Assembly: GCA_045110475.1 (NCBI GenBank)
Contig: JBGCGC010000040.1
Coordinates: 38,098-102,097, forward strand
DNA length: 64,000 nt
Direction of reading: 5' to 3'
Origin: Granulosicoccus sp045110475
Lineage (GTDB): Bacteria > Pseudomonadota > Gammaproteobacteria > Granulosicoccales > Granulosicoccaceae
Part shown: piece after piece, positions 1 to 8,203 of the stretch
Position numbering within the stretch: position 1 is the stretch's first letter
Layout: every line of letters begins with the position of its first letter
Notes under the pieces: model-generated
Database searches by the model: none
What the model was told of the DNA's origin: nothing
The model's input: only the letters and a program-made list of their open reading frames with translations
Translations under genes and position numbers: made by a program

Positions 1-1
1 C

Positions 2-1009
2 AAGAGTCTGCTGGTGATCACAGGCGGTATCGAACAACTCTGGAAAGGCTCGGGTATACCTCGATGGGTACAGCCGGCCGTTGCCGGCATTCTGATGGGG
101 CTGGTCGCCACACAAATACCACTGGTGCTGGGTATTGGATTCGAGGGTACCTTACTGGCACTACGAGGCGTGTTTGAAAGTGATGTGTTGCTGTACCTTC
201 TGGTGGCGAAACTGGCAGTTGTGTGTCTAGCGCTAGGCAGTGGTTTTGCGGGTGGGGTTTTTGGTCCGGCGATTTTTCTGGGGGCCATGCTGGGTGCCTT
301 GTTCTGGGTGGTGGTATCGATGACAGGCTTGCAATTGAGTGAGCAGGGCGTCTATGCAACGATTGGCATGGCTGCCATGGGGTCGGCATTGCTGGGCGCA
401 CCCATATCCACTGTGCTGATCGTGTTCGAACTAACCCGTGATTACGGCATTACTCTGGGCGTAATGACAGCAGCGGCGTTTGCCAGTACGGTGATGCAAT
501 CCGGTGAACATGGGTCGTTCTTTCGCTGGCAACTGGCGCGGCGAAACGTCAACCTCTCGCGTGGTCGGGATATCAGTCTGCTGATGACTCACCGCGTAGA
601 AAGTCTTGTGCGTGATGATTACCTGCTGGTGGAAGAGTCCATCACCCTTGGAGAGCTGAGTTCAAGAATGGGATCAGCGCGTCAGCGAGTGGCGGTTTTC
701 GTCGACGACAAGGGTATTTTCATTGGCAGTGCGTCGTTGTCCATGCTGATTTCGCACGCTATCGAGCACGGTATCGAAAAGCAAGCGGTCGATTCGGCAC
801 TGGATGCAGATTACGCCATCACCAGTATGACCAATATCGTCACTGCCGTGCAAAACATGGCTGAGCATCAGCACGAGTACATCCCCGTCGTCGATCGCGC
901 TATAAAGAAAAAGCCGAGACTTCTGGGTGTCGTGACCAAAAGTGACTTGCTCAGTGAGCACTACGATGTGGTAAAACGTGCACGTGAGGATGAGTTCGGT
1001 ATTACCTGA
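2..1009 (+). CDS. ClC-type chloride channel/antiporter with C-terminal CBS pair (5' partial)
   Basis: The reading frame is open to the left edge, so the N-terminal half of the membrane domain lies outside the window. What remains begins inside the ClC membrane domain. It carries the selectivity-filter segment GGVFGP (about residues 80-85 of the visible part) and the later conserved helix with GSALLGAPISTVLIVFELT. About residues 190-325 form a cytoplasmic CBS-domain pair, which in this family binds adenine nucleotides and tunes transport. The family moves chloride, often in exchange for protons, across the inner membrane. The proton-glutamate region cannot be checked here, so channel and antiporter cannot be told apart. 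The next gene starts 85 bases downstream. The family call is firm; substrate and direction are inferred. Confidence 0.9.
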   Translation, partial: KSLLVITGGIEQLWKGSGIPRWVQPAVAGILMGLVATQIPLVLGIGFEGTLLALRGVFESDVLLYLLVAKLAVVCLALGSGFAGGVFGPAIFLGAMLGALFWVVVSMTGLQLSEQGVYATIGMAAMGSALLGAPISTVLIVFELTRDYGITLGVMTAAAFASTVMQSGEHGSFFRWQLARRNVNLSRGRDISLLMTHRVESLVRDDYLLVEESITLGELSSRMGSARQRVAVFVDDKGIFIGSASLSMLISHAIEHGIEKQAVDSALDADYAITSMTNIVTAVQNMAEHQHEYIPVVDRAIKKKPRLLGVVTKSDLLSEHYDVVKRAREDEFGIT

Positions 1010-1094
1010 ATGGCTACCGCCGGTCACCTCTTACCCGCAGGCAGTCAGAGCAAGTGATTGCCTTCGCAGGATTTAACCTTCAGGATCTTATTTT

Positions 1095-2387
1095 ATGGCA
1101 GGCGCAGGTTTTCTCGGATTCGACACACTGGCGCTACATGCCGGTCAGCAACCTGATAGCGAAACACGTGCTCGTGCAACGCCTATCTATCAAACGACAT
1201 CCTATGTGTTTGATGATAGTGACAAGGCCTCGTCGCTTTTTGACACAGCGCGTGCAGGCCATGTCTATTCACGTATTTCCAATCCCACAGTCGCTGTGCT
1301 TGAAGAGCGTGTAGCCGCGCTTGAAGGCGGCGTAGGTGCCGTGTGTACGGCCAGTGGTATGGCTGCCATTCATCTGGGGCTGACAACCATCTGCGGCGCT
1401 GGTAGCCACATCGTTGCCTCGCACGCGCTTTATGGTGGAACACATAATTTGCTGACCTACACCTTGCGTCGCTTTGGCATCGAGACCACGTTTGTCGATC
1501 CTCAGGATCCTGCTGCATTTGCGGCCGCTATCCGTCCGGAAACCAAAGTGGTATTTGCTGAAACCGTCGCCAATCCGCGTTGCGAGGTGCTGGATATCCC
1601 CAAGGTGTCAGCTATCGCTCACGAGGCTGGCGTTCCGTTGATGATTGATGCCACCTTGACCACACCCTACCTGATGCAGGCCATGCGTCTTGGCGCGGAC
1701 ATCATCATGCACTCCCTGACCAAATTCATGGGCGGGCATGGTATTGCCGTGGGTGGCGTGCTGTTGGACAGCGGTCGATTTGACTGGGAAGCATCAGGAC
1801 GTTTTCCGGAGCTTACAGAACCCTATGAGGGCTTTCACGGTATGGATTTTGTAGAAGAATTTGGTCCTGCCGCCTACATCATGCGAGCGCGCAAGGAGGG
1901 CTTGAGGGATTTCGGTGCCAGCTTGTCACCCGGCAATGCGTTTCATCTGCTACAGGGTCTTGAAACACTGCCTATGCGTATGGATCGGCATGTTGGTAAC
2001 ACTCAGGCAATTGTCGATTTTCTGAATGAACATGACGGCGTTTCAGTGGTTCATCATCCGTCGCTTCAAACTCATTCTGATCATGAGCTGGCGAAAGAAC
2101 TGTTGCCCAGAGGCAGTGGGGCGGTTTTCAGCTTCGAGCTTGAAGGCGGGCGTAAAGCGGGCAGTGTGTTTATAGAAAGCCTGCAACTGTTCTCCCATCT
2201 GGCCAATGTCGGTGATGCCAAGTCGTTGGTCATTCATCCGGCGAGCACGACCCATTCGCGAATGGATGACGAGGCGCTCGCCAGCGCCGGAATCTCGCCG
2301 GGTCTGGTGCGCCTGTCGGTAGGGCTGGAAGCTGTGGACGATTTGCTTGCTGATCTACGACAGGCATTGAAGAGAGCCAGATCATGA
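1095..2387 (+). CDS. metY: O-acetylhomoserine aminocarboxypropyltransferase (sulfhydrylase)
   Basis: A 430-residue PLP enzyme of the Cys/Met metabolism family. It should make homocysteine from O-acetylhomoserine and sulfide in the cytoplasm, feeding methionine synthesis. The PLP lysine is K210 in SLTKFMGGHG, the PLP-pyridine aspartate is D185 in MIDATLTT, and the phosphate-binding YSRISNPT lies at residues 58-65. Length and the segment FPELTEPYEGFHGMDF fit MetY better than the shorter MetZ or MetB. The ATG has an AGGA ribosome site at 1082-1085. Its stop overlaps the next start (ATGA at 2384), so it is translationally coupled to the hydrolase that follows. Which acyl-homoserine is used (acetyl or succinyl) cannot be settled by eye. 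Confidence 0.92.
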   Translation: MAGAGFLGFDTLALHAGQQPDSETRARATPIYQTTSYVFDDSDKASSLFDTARAGHVYSRISNPTVAVLEERVAALEGGVGAVCTASGMAAIHLGLTTICGAGSHIVASHALYGGTHNLLTYTLRRFGIETTFVDPQDPAAFAAAIRPETKVVFAETVANPRCEVLDIPKVSAIAHEAGVPLMIDATLTTPYLMQAMRLGADIIMHSLTKFMGGHGIAVGGVLLDSGRFDWEASGRFPELTEPYEGFHGMDFVEEFGPAAYIMRARKEGLRDFGASLSPGNAFHLLQGLETLPMRMDRHVGNTQAIVDFLNEHDGVSVVHHPSLQTHSDHELAKELLPRGSGAVFSFELEGGRKAGSVFIESLQLFSHLANVGDAKSLVIHPASTTHSRMDDEALASAGISPGLVRLSVGLEAVDDLLADLRQALKRARS

Positions 2388-3199
2388 ATGTTGCTGTCGA
2401 TGGTGTTCAGATCTATGTAGGCCGTGGCGGCATGCCGTGGAAAGCCGGTCAACGCACGCTGGTACTGCAGCACGGTGCAGGTATGGATCGCACTGTGTGG
2501 GTGCTGCTGGCCCGTTACTTTGCGCGTCATGGGTTCAACGTGGTGGCCGCTGACCTGCCCGGGCACGGTGCCTCCAAAGGCGAGCCGCTGGAGTCTATCG
2601 AAGCACAGGCGCAATATCTGTGGCTGCTGCTGGATACACTGCAGTCAGACCATGATCTACCCGATGGCCAGGTCATTATTGGTGGGCATAGCATGGGATC
2701 ATTGATCGCACTGGAGGCCGCCTCACAACAAGCCGGGCGTGTTGAGCAATTGGTGTTGTTCGGTGCCGGTTATCCCATGCCTGTTGGTGCACCACTACTC
2801 GACGCGGCCGCTGCAAACAGTCAATCTGCGGTGGATATGATTGCTATTTTCAGTCATAGCTTTGGATCACAACTCGGGCACAACCCGATGGCCGGTATCA
2901 GTGTGCAGAACATGGCTATGGCGCTGTTGGAAAGGGCCGCGCCGGGAGTGCTGTACACCGACCTCAAGGCTTGTAACGAGTACGCAGGAGGTGAGTCAGC
3001 GGCAGAGCTTGTGAAGGACAAGCCATGTACCATCATTGCAGGTCGTAACGATCGCATGACGCCGGTAAAGACGGGCCAGCATCTGGCGGCCCTTGTCAAT
3101 GCACAACTGAGCATCATCGATAACTGTGGTCATATGATGATGAGCGAACAACCTGAGGCTACGTTGCAGGCGGTCAGGGGTTGCCTGTTAGTTGACTGA
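2384..3199 (+). CDS. alpha/beta hydrolase, coupled to metY
   Basis: A 271-residue cytoplasmic alpha/beta-hydrolase with no signal peptide. The oxyanion loop LQHGAG is at residues 29-34 and the nucleophile elbow GHSMG has S103. The acid is probably D223 in GRNDRMTP, and the catalytic histidine is H250 in DNCGHMM. The substrate is unknown. Its start overlaps the metY stop by four bases, so both are made from one message. That suggests a role beside sulfur amino-acid metabolism, for instance ester hydrolysis such as the MetX-type chemistry that shares this fold. However, it lacks the length and motifs of homoserine acetyltransferase, so I leave it as a general hydrolase. Confidence 0.85.
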   Translation: MNVAVDGVQIYVGRGGMPWKAGQRTLVLQHGAGMDRTVWVLLARYFARHGFNVVAADLPGHGASKGEPLESIEAQAQYLWLLLDTLQSDHDLPDGQVIIGGHSMGSLIALEAASQQAGRVEQLVLFGAGYPMPVGAPLLDAAAANSQSAVDMIAIFSHSFGSQLGHNPMAGISVQNMAMALLERAAPGVLYTDLKACNEYAGGESAAELVKDKPCTIIAGRNDRMTPVKTGQHLAALVNAQLSIIDNCGHMMMSEQPEATLQAVRGCLLVD

Positions 3200-3294
3200 T
3201 TGGCAGGTACGTCAACTTGCGATTGACAGCCACTTTGCGCGGCTGGCATTGCAAGCTGACGGCATGCTTCACACTGACGATAGTGTCGGTGACG

Positions 3295-3966
3295 CTACGT
3301 TACCGAGGTGGCCGTATCCAGCTGCTTGAAAATGGCATCCCGAATGGCTTCAACGCTACCGATGCCATGAATTTTTACATAGGCTGGTGCCGATGAATCA
3401 GCGGTTTCAGCCCACTGACTGTAATAGGCTTTCAGCGGGGCTGTCTGTTCTTCGTAAACGCTGAGACGGTATCTAACGGTTTCTTCCTTGTCATCATCAC
3501 GTTGCATAAGTGCCTCGCCTGTTACATCGTCCGTGTCGGCAACTTTCGGCGGGTTGTATTCCACATGATAGCTTCGGCCTGACGGCTCATGAATGCGTCG
3601 ACCGCCCATGCGCTTGATGATTTCTTCATGGTCGACATCAATCTCAACCACGGCATCAAGATTGACTCCTGCCTCTTTCAATGCATCGGCCTGGGCAATG
3701 GTGCGCGGAAAGCCATCAAACAGAAATCCCTTGGCACAATCGTCCTGCTTGATGCGTTCCTTGACCAGACCAATGATGATGTCATCAGACACGAGATCGC
3801 CTGCATCCATGACCTTCTTGGCCTCGATCCCCAGAGGAGTCTGCGCTTTTACTGCGGCCCTGAGCATGTCACCGGTTGATATCTGGGGTATGTCGTACCG
3901 CTGTGTAAGGAAACCAGCTTGAGTGCCTTTGCCGGCTCCGGGCCCGCCCAACAGGATCAAACGCAT
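3295..3966 (-). CDS. adk: adenylate kinase
   Basis: The enzyme reversibly converts ATP plus AMP into two ADP in the cytoplasm and is essential for adenylate balance. The product is 223 residues; the usual bacterial length is about 214. The P-loop GGPGAGKGT is at residues 7-15, followed by the AMP-binding STGDMLR segment. The LID region GGRRIHEPSGRSYH lacks the four zinc cysteines of Gram-positive forms. I chose the ATG at 3966 because the protein then begins MRLILLGGPG, as in the family, and GAAGGAG sits just upstream. A longer frame to 4308 runs into the divergent methyltransferase and is unlikely. It is transcribed away from the methyltransferase gene, 108 bases apart. Confidence 0.97.
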   Translation of the reverse strand: MRLILLGGPGAGKGTQAGFLTQRYDIPQISTGDMLRAAVKAQTPLGIEAKKVMDAGDLVSDDIIIGLVKERIKQDDCAKGFLFDGFPRTIAQADALKEAGVNLDAVVEIDVDHEEIIKRMGGRRIHEPSGRSYHVEYNPPKVADTDDVTGEALMQRDDDKEETVRYRLSVYEEQTAPLKAYYSQWAETADSSAPAYVKIHGIGSVEAIRDAIFKQLDTATSVT

Positions 3967-4074
3967 GCAGTACTCCTTCAATTTAATGGCCAAGCGATGG
4001 CCGGGTTCGCCAAGGGTAGCGAAATGCGGGGGATTTTGCACGAACTGCGCTGGATCGGTGCCATACTTGATGCC

Positions 4075-4656
4075 ATGTCGCTTGACCACTTGAGAAAAGA
4101 TCTCGTCATTGAAACTTCCCTGGTGGGCCATCCTTTGCGCCTGCATAGCACCTGGGGCTTGTTCTCGCCACGATCGATAGACGAAGGCAGTGCCCTGCTG
4201 CTCGATCATCTCGAGGTGCGGGAAAATGATATTGCACTGGATATGGGCTGTGGCTATGGGCCGCTGGGACTGTCGATAGCGCAAAGAGCGACACAGGGGC
4301 AGGTGCACATGGTCGACAAGGACTTTCTGGCAATCGAATACGCTAATGCCAATGCGGAGCGTAATTGCCTGGGTAATGCGCGCGCGTATCTAAGTAACGG
4401 TTTTAGCCATGTGGAGCCTGATCTGCCTTTGTCGCTGGTGGTATCCAATCTCCCGGCGAAGGTAGGAAACGAGTTCTTTCAGATCATGTTTGATGACGCC
4501 TACCATCGCATGCAACCTGGAGCGCGCATCGTCGTCGTCACGATAAACGGACTGAGAGGTTTTATCAAACGATCGTTTAACGAGGTGTTTGGTAACTACG
4601 ACAAGCTCAAGCAGGGAAAATCCTACACAATTTCCATGGCGGTACGCGAGCCCTGA
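4075..4656 (+). CDS. class I SAM-dependent methyltransferase, small-domain (MTS) type
   Basis: A 193-residue Rossmann-fold methyltransferase. Motif I, DMGCGYGPLGL, is at residues 56-66 and binds S-adenosylmethionine. The post-motif acidic loop VHMVDKD follows. The catalytic-type loop reads SNLPAK at 124-129 where RNA/DNA N-methyltransferases of this family usually have NPP, so the target base or amine is uncertain. The family includes rRNA guanine N2 methyltransferases such as RsmC. I use the ATG at 4075 because it matches the usual domain start and leaves an intergenic region to adk. An upstream ATG at 3919 would overlap adk. The 3' end overlaps trhO on the other strand by 34 bases. Confidence 0.8.
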   Translation: MSLDHLRKDLVIETSLVGHPLRLHSTWGLFSPRSIDEGSALLLDHLEVRENDIALDMGCGYGPLGLSIAQRATQGQVHMVDKDFLAIEYANANAERNCLGNARAYLSNGFSHVEPDLPLSLVVSNLPAKVGNEFFQIMFDDAYHRMQPGARIVVVTINGLRGFIKRSFNEVFGNYDKLKQGKSYTISMAVREP

Positions 4657-5459
4657 CAGGTACAGATTTGTCCTGGCGCAATGGTGAGCTGACAGTCGGT
4701 ACACCAACTGGCGCCGGTTGGCTTCAGTTGCTTGTCGACTTCCACGCGGTCATCAAAGACAAAACATTCGCCCTGCCAGTGTTTGCCCGCGGTTTGCTCG
4801 AAATAGTTAAGTACCCCGCCTTGTATCTGGTAAACCTCCTTGAAACCTTGCTCCATCATCCAGGGCGCAGCTTTCTCGCAACGAATTCCGCCAGTGCAGA
4901 AAGTCACCGTTGGCTTGTCCCGTTGCAGACGACCTTCCTTGAGAGCCTTGGTTACAGCCTCCTGAAAATCGCGAAAGTGGGCGATGTTCAAATGTTCGGC
5001 TGTCTCGAACGTGCCCGATTCTATTTCGTAGGTGTTACGTGTATCCAGTAGGGTCATATCCCTACCTTCATCGATCCACTTGGCTACGGTATCTGGTGAT
5101 AGTGAGGGTGCTTCTGGTCGGTGCAGGTGTTTGTCAGAGGCATTGGCTCCATCAAACGCAATGATTTCGTGGCGGATGCGTACCTTGAGTTTGGAGAACG
5201 GGATTTCTGTCGATACACTCTCCTTGAGCCAGATGTCACGAAAACGGGTATCGCCCTGAAAGTACTCGATAGCATCATCTATTTGCCGGCGACGACCAGA
5301 CAGGGCGATGTTGATGCCCTCGTCGGCGAGCAAAATGGTGCCCAGCACCCCGGTTGAGGCAAGGGCTGCATGCATATCAGCCTGCAAAACCGGCAAGTAA
5401 TCCAGTTTGCCGAAACGGTAACCTGAGATATTGACGATAGGCTCTGGGAGGGTGTTCAC
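4623..5459 (-). CDS. trhO: tRNA uridine(34) hydroxylase TrhO, rhodanese domain (YceA family)
   Basis: TrhO proteins perform oxygen-dependent 5-hydroxylation of U34 in tRNA, the first step to cmo5U or mo5U. Here the N-terminal domain (NISGYRFGKLDYLP, then GTILLADEGINIALSG) is followed by a rhodanese domain with the signature CTGGIRCEK, first cysteine about C188. A cysteine-rich tail (WCTDCQ, then CTCQG) closes the protein. Length is 278 residues from the GTG at 5459, which fits the family's usual N-terminus. The frame stays open to an ATG at 5672, but that would overlap slt, and no strong ribosome site marks either start. It is divergent from slt and converges on the methyltransferase gene with overlapping ends. 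Confidence 0.88.
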   Translation of the reverse strand: MNTLPEPIVNISGYRFGKLDYLPVLQADMHAALASTGVLGTILLADEGINIALSGRRRQIDDAIEYFQGDTRFRDIWLKESVSTEIPFSKLKVRIRHEIIAFDGANASDKHLHRPEAPSLSPDTVAKWIDEGRDMTLLDTRNTYEIESGTFETAEHLNIAHFRDFQEAVTKALKEGRLQRDKPTVTFCTGGIRCEKAAPWMMEQGFKEVYQIQGGVLNYFEQTAGKHWQGECFVFDDRVEVDKQLKPTGASWCTDCQLTIAPGQICTCQGSRTAMEIV

Positions 5460-5590
5460 AATGGGTGTAGGCAAAGGGTGACACGGGCGCTCGAATAAGT
5501 CCTGAATTGTACTAAAGTAATGCGCGTAATCGACAATTCTAATCGACTTTGCTGCGTATCCACGATACCGGCGGGTGTAGGGTGAGAGAC

Positions 5591-7585
5591 ATGACTGAAT
5601 CCGTTTCTGCATACCGCTTTTGGCGACCTGGGCGAGGACATATCCTGCTGGGATGGGTTCTGGCGCTTCCATTTCTGGCCATCCAGCATACCGCTCACGG
5701 CGCGCAGCAGAGCGTTGAAAGTCAGCGAAAGCTCTTTGTCATGGCGCGAGAGCAGTTGGCAGCGGGTGATCTCAAGGATTTCGAGCAGACCGCAGGCAAA
5801 CTCGCTGATTACCCGCTGCACGATTTTCTCATTTTTGAACAACTACAGAAATCCTGGTCGGACACTAAACCGTCTCGCAGTGCCGTAACGCAACTCAATG
5901 CGTTTGAACGGCGCACTGGTCATTCATCCATGACCGGCCGGCTTACGCGACACTTGCAGAAACGCCTGGCAGACACTGAGCAGTGGCGTCTGTTTCTTGG
6001 GGTCAGCAAGTCTCGACTGGCCGCTGAAATGCCGTGTACAACGCTGCGTGCGAGACATGAAACCGGTCAGCTCAATGGGTTTGACGATGCTGTGCTGGAG
6101 TTATGGGTAAAGCCTGTCAGCTATCCCGCGATATGCTCAGGAGTCATGGAACAGATTGAAGCAAATGACACACCGCCGGTTGCATCCATCTGGGAGAGAA
6201 TTTACCAATCGATGGAGGCGAATAAACCCGAATACGCGACACCCATGCTGACGTATCTGGGCTCGTCAGATCGTCGACGCGCCAAGGCCTGGATTAAGGC
6301 GAGCAGCAATCCAAAATCGCTTCTGTTAAGTGGCAAGCTGAGTGAAAACAACGTGCTTAACCGTCGCATCATCGCCGATCTGGTCGTGGACTGGTCACGA
6401 GAGGACACTTTGTCAGCGGTTGCGCACTGGCTGAAAATCCGTGACGACTATACCTTTTACAAAGATGATCGTTACGACACGCATCGGGCGCTTGTCATGC
6501 GTGCAGCTTATCGGCGATTACCTGAAGCCCAAGGTTTTCTGGAAGCTACTAACGGTCGGGATGATGATCTGGAACTTGCCGAGTGGCGCGTAAGAACTGC
6601 CTTGCTCGCCGAAGACTGGAGCGCCGTATTGGCTAATATTGCCCGTCTGCCGGCGCAGGAGCAGGAAGAGGATCATTGGGCCTACTGGGTTGCGCGGGCG
6701 AGCGAAAAACTTGGACGTAAGGACGAGGCGCTTCGGATTTACAATGAGCTGGCCAGCTTGCAGTCATATTACGGTTTTCTATCCGCTGACAGGCTGGGTA
6801 AGGACTACGCAATTTACGATGACCCAATCATACCTGCAGCCAGTGTGCTCGATAGTCTGCGCAACGATGATGCATTGTTAAGGGCGCGAGAATTCAATCA
6901 AGTCGGGCTGGAGCACGAGAGTAGACGCGAGTGGAATAACTGGCTTACCGGGCGAGAACCTCAGGAACTGGCGGTGTCCGCAGTATTGGCAAGTGAGTGG
7001 GGTTTATATGATCGCGCTATCTATTCGGCGGGGCGTAGCGGTGATGAAAGTCGGCGGGCTATATCCGTTCGATTTCCTGTGCTTTACCGCTCGGAAGTAG
7101 CCAAGGCCTCGTCCGAGCACCGAATAGAGCCTTCCTGGATTTTCGGGGTTATGCGTCGAGAGAGCGCTTACATCGCCGATGTTCGTTCCAGTGCCGGTGC
7201 CGTCGGACTGATGCAACTGATGCCGCGTACGGCCAGATACGTGGCCGATTTGCAAGGCAAGAAAAACTGGCGTGGAGACTTGACTGATGTGGCGACCAAT
7301 ATCGATTTTGGTGCCCACTATTTACGGTATGTCATGAACAGGTTTGATGATCATCAGGTTCTGGCGACCGCGAGTTACAACGCGGGTCCGCATCGCGTGG
7401 ATAAATGGCTGAGAGAAAAAGAGATTGACGCCGATGTGTGGATCGATACGATTGTCTTTACTGAAACGCGCCGGTATGTCAGGGCGGTTTTGGCGTATAC
7501 AGCCATCTATGAGTACCACCTTACCGGTAAATCGCAACCGCTCTCTCAAAAGCTCAAGACCGTACCGGCAGCACCAAGTGCCTGA
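5591..7585 (+). CDS. slt: soluble lytic murein transglycosylase
   Basis: A periplasmic lytic transglycosylase of about 664 residues. It cleaves the MurNAc-GlcNAc bond of peptidoglycan with formation of a 1,6-anhydro end. A hydrophobic signal (HILLGWVLALPFLA) precedes a long superhelical alpha domain rich in TPR-like pairs. The C-terminal SLT domain has the catalytic glutamate, about E524, in RRESAYIADV, then AGAVGLMQLMPRTA and ATASYNAGPHRV, all standard for the Slt70 family. I start at the ATG at 5591, preceded by GGTGAG, rather than the TTG-type start at 5549, because the signal peptide is then of normal shape. bolA follows 47 bases downstream. Confidence 0.94.
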   Translation: MTESVSAYRFWRPGRGHILLGWVLALPFLAIQHTAHGAQQSVESQRKLFVMAREQLAAGDLKDFEQTAGKLADYPLHDFLIFEQLQKSWSDTKPSRSAVTQLNAFERRTGHSSMTGRLTRHLQKRLADTEQWRLFLGVSKSRLAAEMPCTTLRARHETGQLNGFDDAVLELWVKPVSYPAICSGVMEQIEANDTPPVASIWERIYQSMEANKPEYATPMLTYLGSSDRRRAKAWIKASSNPKSLLLSGKLSENNVLNRRIIADLVVDWSREDTLSAVAHWLKIRDDYTFYKDDRYDTHRALVMRAAYRRLPEAQGFLEATNGRDDDLELAEWRVRTALLAEDWSAVLANIARLPAQEQEEDHWAYWVARASEKLGRKDEALRIYNELASLQSYYGFLSADRLGKDYAIYDDPIIPAASVLDSLRNDDALLRAREFNQVGLEHESRREWNNWLTGREPQELAVSAVLASEWGLYDRAIYSAGRSGDESRRAISVRFPVLYRSEVAKASSEHRIEPSWIFGVMRRESAYIADVRSSAGAVGLMQLMPRTARYVADLQGKKNWRGDLTDVATNIDFGAHYLRYVMNRFDDHQVLATASYNAGPHRVDKWLREKEIDADVWIDTIVFTETRRYVRAVLAYTAIYEYHLTGKSQPLSQKLKTVPAAPSA

Positions 7586-7632
7586 AATGCCTCGCGTACG
7601 TTATTCTATAGTCAGGCTTCGTATCACCGGAC

Positions 7633-7956
7633 GTGTTTGTGACCACCGCAGAACAGATTAATGACCTTGTCGTAGAGCAGCTCAAGCCGCTAAGGCTGGA
7701 TGTCGTCAACGAAAGCCATATGCACAATGTGCCGCCAGATTCCGAAACCCACTTCAAACTGGTTATCGTCAGTGACGCGTTCGCGGACAAGAATCTGGTC
7801 GCTCGGCACCGTTCAGTCAACAAGCTGCTGGCAAGCCAGCTCAGCGGTGGCGTGCATGCCCTGAGTATGCACACCTACACCCCTAAAGAATGGAAAGAGC
7901 GGGGAGGAGAGGTGCCACAATCACCGCCCTGTATGGGCGGCAAAGCGCGCGAGTAG
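7633..7956 (+). CDS. bolA: BolA family protein
   Basis: A 107-residue BolA protein. Members bind [2Fe-2S] clusters together with monothiol glutaredoxins and act in iron handling and stress or morphology control. The core reads NESHMHNVP, then ETHFKLVIVSDAF, then HALSMHTYTPKEW, with the conserved histidine of the cluster or DNA-binding site. The tail ends SPPCMGG, matching the SPPC tail of classical BolA rather than the shorter IbaG type. The start is GTG at 7633, with another GTG two codons later. The last 33 bases include a small inverted repeat (CCGCCC/GGGCGG, 7924-7940). It sits after slt and before a lipoprotein gene. Confidence 0.93.
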   Translation: MFVTTAEQINDLVVEQLKPLRLDVVNESHMHNVPPDSETHFKLVIVSDAFADKNLVARHRSVNKLLASQLSGGVHALSMHTYTPKEWKERGGEVPQSPPCMGGKARE

Positions 7957-8059
7957 AGGGGCTTGTTCTCTGGCAGGTACATAACGTGAGAGCCCGCGTA
8001 GCCCACTAGCCTGCGCGGCAGAAAATCCCTGCTGTGAACAGCCTCACTTCGGCCCGTTT

Positions 8060-8110
8060 TATCGCTCATTTTCGTTACTTAGGCCCACTAAGCGCCTCAA
8101 ATGAGCGATA
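8060..8110. repeat. nested inverted repeat between bolA and a lipoprotein gene
   Basis: TATCGCTCATTT (8060-8071) and its exact complement (8099-8110) form a 12-bp stem. Inside it, CTTAG (8078-8082) pairs with CTAAG (8088-8092) around GCCCA. Smaller stems lie nearby at 7924-7940, 7994-8018 and 8167-8179. No T-run follows, so an intrinsic terminator is unlikely on either strand. It could be an RNA structure or a REP-like element; copy number elsewhere is unknown. Confidence 0.6.
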
Positions 8111-8203
8111 GAACTTACTCGAATTGGGACTGCTCTCGCGACGTTATTTTCTACCGCGCAAACTCGGAGCGTACCGCTCTTCCGCAGGTTGCGCCATAAC
8201 CGG

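Noticed and set aside
1010..1094. Possible SAM riboswitch ahead of metY
   Set aside because: Only 85 bases are available and no conserved riboswitch core or terminator stem is visible.
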